Assembly (NCBI RefSeq): GCF_030388325.1
Contig: NZ_CP103794.1
Span: 2,418,001-2,482,000, forward strand
Direction: 5' to 3'
Length of the DNA stretch: 64,000 nucleotides
Source of the DNA: Flavobacterium johnsoniae
Lineage (GTDB): Bacteria > Bacteroidota > Bacteroidia > Flavobacteriales > Flavobacteriaceae
Under the pieces are notes generated by a model, which saw nothing but the letters and a program-made list of their open reading frames with translations, searched no databases and was not told the origin of the DNA. A program made the position numbers and the translations under genes. This document shows positions 63,423-64,000 of the stretch, piece after piece; position 1 is the stretch's first letter, and every line of letters begins with the position of its first letter.

Positions 63423-64000
63423 TTATAGTGAAATATCCCATTGTATTCTGAATCGCCAGCCTTGTTCCAACGGAAGTGTTTTGTCTTGAAAACTAAAATA
63501 GCTAACTTCTGAAGTTAGTTTGTTTTTATGTCCTTTAAAGAACCAGTTAAAAGCCAATGTAGATTCTTCTTGCCGATTTTGTCTAATTGAATAATCTGGT
63601 CTATATGCTGCATGTCTAGCTGCCATTTCCAGATGTTCAGGCCACCAATGAAAAACATTATGAAAGAAATAACCAGCTTGAACGTAATATCCTTTCATAA
63701 CGGTCATATAATCATTGTTGTATTTATCGATTATTTCTTTAGTATGCCATTCGCTTTGCCAAGAAAATCCGCGATACATAAAAGCAGTTTCCAAATTCCA
63801 TTGATTTACTCTGTATTGTCCCGGTAATCCGTCTTCAAATCCGTCTAGAGAACCGCCTCCAGCTTGCGAGAAACGGGTGTATGGACTTCTATTAGTGATA
63901 GCAGAAAAGGCAATAATTGGAGTTGGTTTTTCATGAAATTCTAAATCACAGCCTTCAAAATCCAAAAATCTACCTAAAAAATTCCATTGAGCTCGTCCAA
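63423..64000 (-). CDS. Outer-membrane porin, OprO/P-like, C-terminal part (runs off the window)
   Basis: The frame is open up to the window edge (192 codons, no start visible) and reads GRAQWNFLGRFLDFEGCDLEF, then alternating aromatic strands (LETAFMYRGFSWQSEWHT, TVMKGYYVQAGYFF, TSEVSYFSF) and a final strand WRFRIQWDISL. This is the C-terminal half of a phosphate-selective-porin-type (OprP/OprO) barrel. It follows the DUF6515 gene upstream on the same strand (80-base gap). Only part of the gene is present, so no ion preference can be stated. Confidence 0.8.
   Translation of the reverse strand, partial: GRAQWNFLGRFLDFEGCDLEFHEKPTPIIAFSAITNRSPYTRFSQAGGGSLDGFEDGLPGQYRVNQWNLETAFMYRGFSWQSEWHTKEIIDKYNNDYMTVMKGYYVQAGYFFHNVFHWWPEHLEMAARHAAYRPDYSIRQNRQEESTLAFNWFFKGHKNKLTSEVSYFSFQDKTLPLEQGWRFRIQWDISL

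Overview
The window looks like a chromosomal segment of a Flavobacterium-like member of the Bacteroidota. Four things point there: low GC; promoters of the TTG-N17-TAnnTTTG type (clearest at 47295-47322) with almost no Shine-Dalgarno sequences; a DUF4249 lipoprotein next to a CarboxypepD_reg-like TonB-dependent receptor; and flavobacterial versions of core genes (long NusB, DUF3276 PUR-alpha-like protein, leucine dehydrogenase, monomeric isocitrate dehydrogenase). I see no rRNA, tRNA, CRISPR array, prophage, transposase gene or classical insertion sequence.

Layout. 1-9.7 kb: edge of a secreted amidohydrolase, a Gfo/Idh oxidoreductase, a ComM/YifB ATPase, several secreted proteins of unknown role, and an ArsR regulator read together with two tandem AHSA1-type proteins behind a two-palindrome operator. 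9.7-15 kb: membrane and small secreted proteins, lysA, an orphan gene bracketed by a duplicated terminator, and a repeat-rich intergenic region. 15-26 kb: nitrogen and carbon metabolism (gltD, gltB, sucC) and a LytS/LytTR-type two-component pair. 26-36 kb: an enolase-superfamily dipeptide epimerase coupled to a PLP enzyme, esterases, uvrB, rlmF, thiamine pyrophosphokinase and DinB/GyrI-like proteins. 36-43 kb: an outer-membrane uptake pair, icd, rplS, trmD. 43-54 kb: redox, sugar-isomerase-like, cupin and MFS genes, a cyclophilin-FKBP fusion, a lipoprotein cytochrome c, a Rnk-like protein, a candidate rod-shaped small RNA, and several alpha/beta hydrolases. 54-64 kb: an ABC exporter, leucine dehydrogenase, nusB, yajC, pepT, a formylglycine-generating-enzyme-like protein with both catalytic cysteines, a DUF6515-type protein and the C-terminal part of a porin.

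Most genes are monocistronic or in two-gene units, each closed by a strong hairpin terminator. The main non-genic signal is a dense set of palindromic intergenic repeats of at least eight designs (9.2, 11.0, 12.1, 14.5-15.0, 16.7, 23.0, 26.0, 34.4, 35.3, 46.0 and 59.0 kb). Several are nested, one palindrome sitting inside another, as if short palindromic elements move by inserting into each other. No mobilising enzyme is encoded in the window. This repeat system, the candidate small RNA at 49.4-49.5 kb and the formylglycine-generating-enzyme-like gene without a sulfatase nearby are the items I would look at first. All family names come from reading the sequence; no database search was run.
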